Positions 62,740 to 64,000 of a DNA stretch of 64,000 nucleotides are shown here, one piece after another (the stretch's first letter is position 1; each line of letters begins with the position of its first letter). The DNA is taken from assembly GCA_018241365.1 (NCBI GenBank), contig JAFEDX010000002.1:1-64000 (forward strand), given 5' to 3'. The DNA comes from Pseudomonadota bacterium. GTDB lineage: Bacteria; Pseudomonadota; Gammaproteobacteria; Xanthomonadales; Rhodanobacteraceae. The notes under the pieces are model-generated. The model was not told where the DNA came from and made no database searches. It worked only from the letters and a program-made list of their open reading frames with translations. The position numbers and the translations under genes are program-made.

Positions 62740-64000
62740 CATGTCCAATCCTGAATCGTACGATGCGGTGGTGATCGGCAGTGGCGAAGGGGGCAAGTAT
62801 CTTGCGTGGCATTTGGCCGAGGCGGGCCGCAAGGTCGCCGTGATCGAGCGCCGCTGGGTCGGCGGCTCCTGTCCCAACGTCAACTGCCTGCCCAGCAAGA
62901 ACGAAATCTGGAGCGCGGGTGTCGCCAGCACCGTCGCCCACGCGGCGGAGTACGGCGTGGTTACCGGCTCCGTGACGGTGGACATGCCGAAGGTCCTGCA
63001 GCGCAAGCGCGACATGGTCGATGGGCTCATCGCTTTCCATCTTGGACGCTATCAGGCGACCGGAGCCGAACTCATCATGGGCAGCGCGCGCATCGCCGCG
63101 CCGCTGACGATCGAGGTGGCATTGAACGACGGCGGAACCCGCACCCTGGTTGCCGAAAAACTCTTCCTCAACCTGGGGACGCATGCGAATGTGCCGCCTG
63201 TTCCCGGCTTGGCCGAGGCGAAGCCGCTCACCAACATCGAACTGCTCGAACTCGACCGGGTTCCCGAGCACCTGATCGTGCTTGGAGGCGGCTATGTGGG
63301 CCTCGAATTCGCGCAGGCGTATCGCCGCTTCGGCAGCCGGGTGACCGTCATCGAACACGGCCCGCGATTGGCTGCACGCGAGGATCCGGACGTGTCGGAG
63401 GAAATCCGGCGCATCCTGGAGGCGGAGCAGATCGAAATGTTGCTGTCGACCGAAGTCGAACGGGTGGACGGGAAATCCGGCGCGCATGTTGATGTGCACG
63501 TCCGCACGCCGGACGGCGCACGGACGATCGGCGCCAGCGACCTGCTGGTCGCGGCCGGACGCACGCCCAACACGCGCGGCATCGGTCTTGATGCTGCGGG
63601 CGTCGAGCTTGACGAGCGCGGCTACATCCGCGTCAACGGCCGGCTGGAAACCACCGCCGCCAACACCTGGGCCATCGGCGAGTGCGCCGGCAGCCCGCAG
63701 TTCACCCACATGTCGCTCGACGATTTCCGCGTGATTCGCGACAACCTCGCGGGCGGCCATCGCTCCACCGCGGGACGCATGGTGCCGTATTGCATGTTCA
63801 TCGACCCGCCGCTGGCCCGGGTGGGCATGAACGAGGCCCAGGCGCATGCCGCGGGCATGGCGGTGCGCGTGGCCAAGCTGCCGACAAAAGCCGTGCTGCG
63901 CACGCGCACGACGGCGCAATCCGCGGGTTTCATGAAAGCGCTGGTTGATGCCAACGACCGGATCGTCGGCTTCACGATGATCGGGTCGGATGCCGGCGAG
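62740..64000 (+). CDS. Mercuric-reductase-like pyridine nucleotide-disulfide oxidoreductase (C terminus outside window)
   Basis: The first 420 residues of a class I flavoprotein disulfide reductase. FAD motif YDAVVIGSGEGGKYLAWHLA; redox-active disulfide GGSCPNVNCLPSK (Cys 44 and Cys 49); NAD motif LIVLGGGYVGLEFAQAY; and AAGRTPNTRG. It resembles the MerA-like/Lpd-like group without an N-terminal HMA domain. Whether it reduces mercury or another disulfide substrate depends on the missing C-terminal dimer domain and cysteines. AGGGAG precedes the ATG. It is divergent from the NDH-2 gene. Confidence 0.87.

Overview
The window is GC-rich (roughly two thirds G+C by eye) and looks like the chromosome of a free-living gammaproteobacterium, most likely of the Xanthomonadales (Rhodanobacteraceae-like). 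Reasons: the proteobacterial order of the S10/spc/alpha ribosomal block, GTAGGAG-type palindromic repeats in its spacers, a class II DAHP synthase next to dsbB, and a set of redox and stress genes common in soil or acid-tolerant members of that group. The family assignment is inference; no 16S rRNA or tRNA gene is present to test it.

1-11054: the end of the S10 operon (rplV, partial) through spc (rplN to secY) and alpha (rpsM to rplQ), closed by a strong intrinsic terminator. rpmJ is absent between secY and rpsM, where the alpha operon has a TATAAT box of its own. Several spacers carry unusual structure: two mirror-image repeats bracket rplX-rplE, a third lies after rplR, and a run of hairpins separates rpsM from rpsK.

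11122-20847: dsbB, class II DAHP synthase, a mismatch-specific uracil-DNA glycosylase, an RDD-pilin fusion membrane protein, an OprB-type porin with a start-site hairpin, a QorB-type quinone reductase, pirin, a patatin-like lipoprotein and a LysR regulator.

20848-25623: the standout module, divergent from the LysR gene. It encodes a decaheme c-type cytochrome (MtrA/PioA/DmsE type), an MtrB/PioB-type outer-membrane barrel and a diheme c4-type cytochrome. Together these form a porin-cytochrome conduit for moving electrons across the outer membrane. No surface cytochrome of the MtrC type is present.

25867-40742: an RND efflux pair without an outer-membrane factor, a complete group 2 Mrp (MnhAB-C-D-E-F-G) cation/proton antiporter operon, a CPA1 Na+/H+ antiporter, a TRIC-like channel protein, an M20D amidohydrolase and a cysteine-less TraR/DksA-like protein.

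41052-53533: a stress and redox island. HdeD and a one-cysteine peroxiredoxin are preceded by two copies of the same regulatory region. A DsbA-like thioredoxin, Dps, a secreted GH79-like hydrolase, an FMN reductase and DoxX follow. A three-subunit membrane FAD sugar dehydrogenase (gamma-alpha-beta), an OprB porin and a D-2-hydroxyacid dehydrogenase look like a periplasmic sugar-oxidation and ketoacid-reduction unit.

53576-64000: a CueR-type regulator with a textbook MerR operator driving a Cu(I) ATPase, then a TehA-like transporter, a thioesterase, a lower-GC gene coding for a predicted nuclease-like protein with a SEC-C tail, a type II NADH dehydrogenase and a divergent mercuric-reductase-like flavoprotein cut by the window end.
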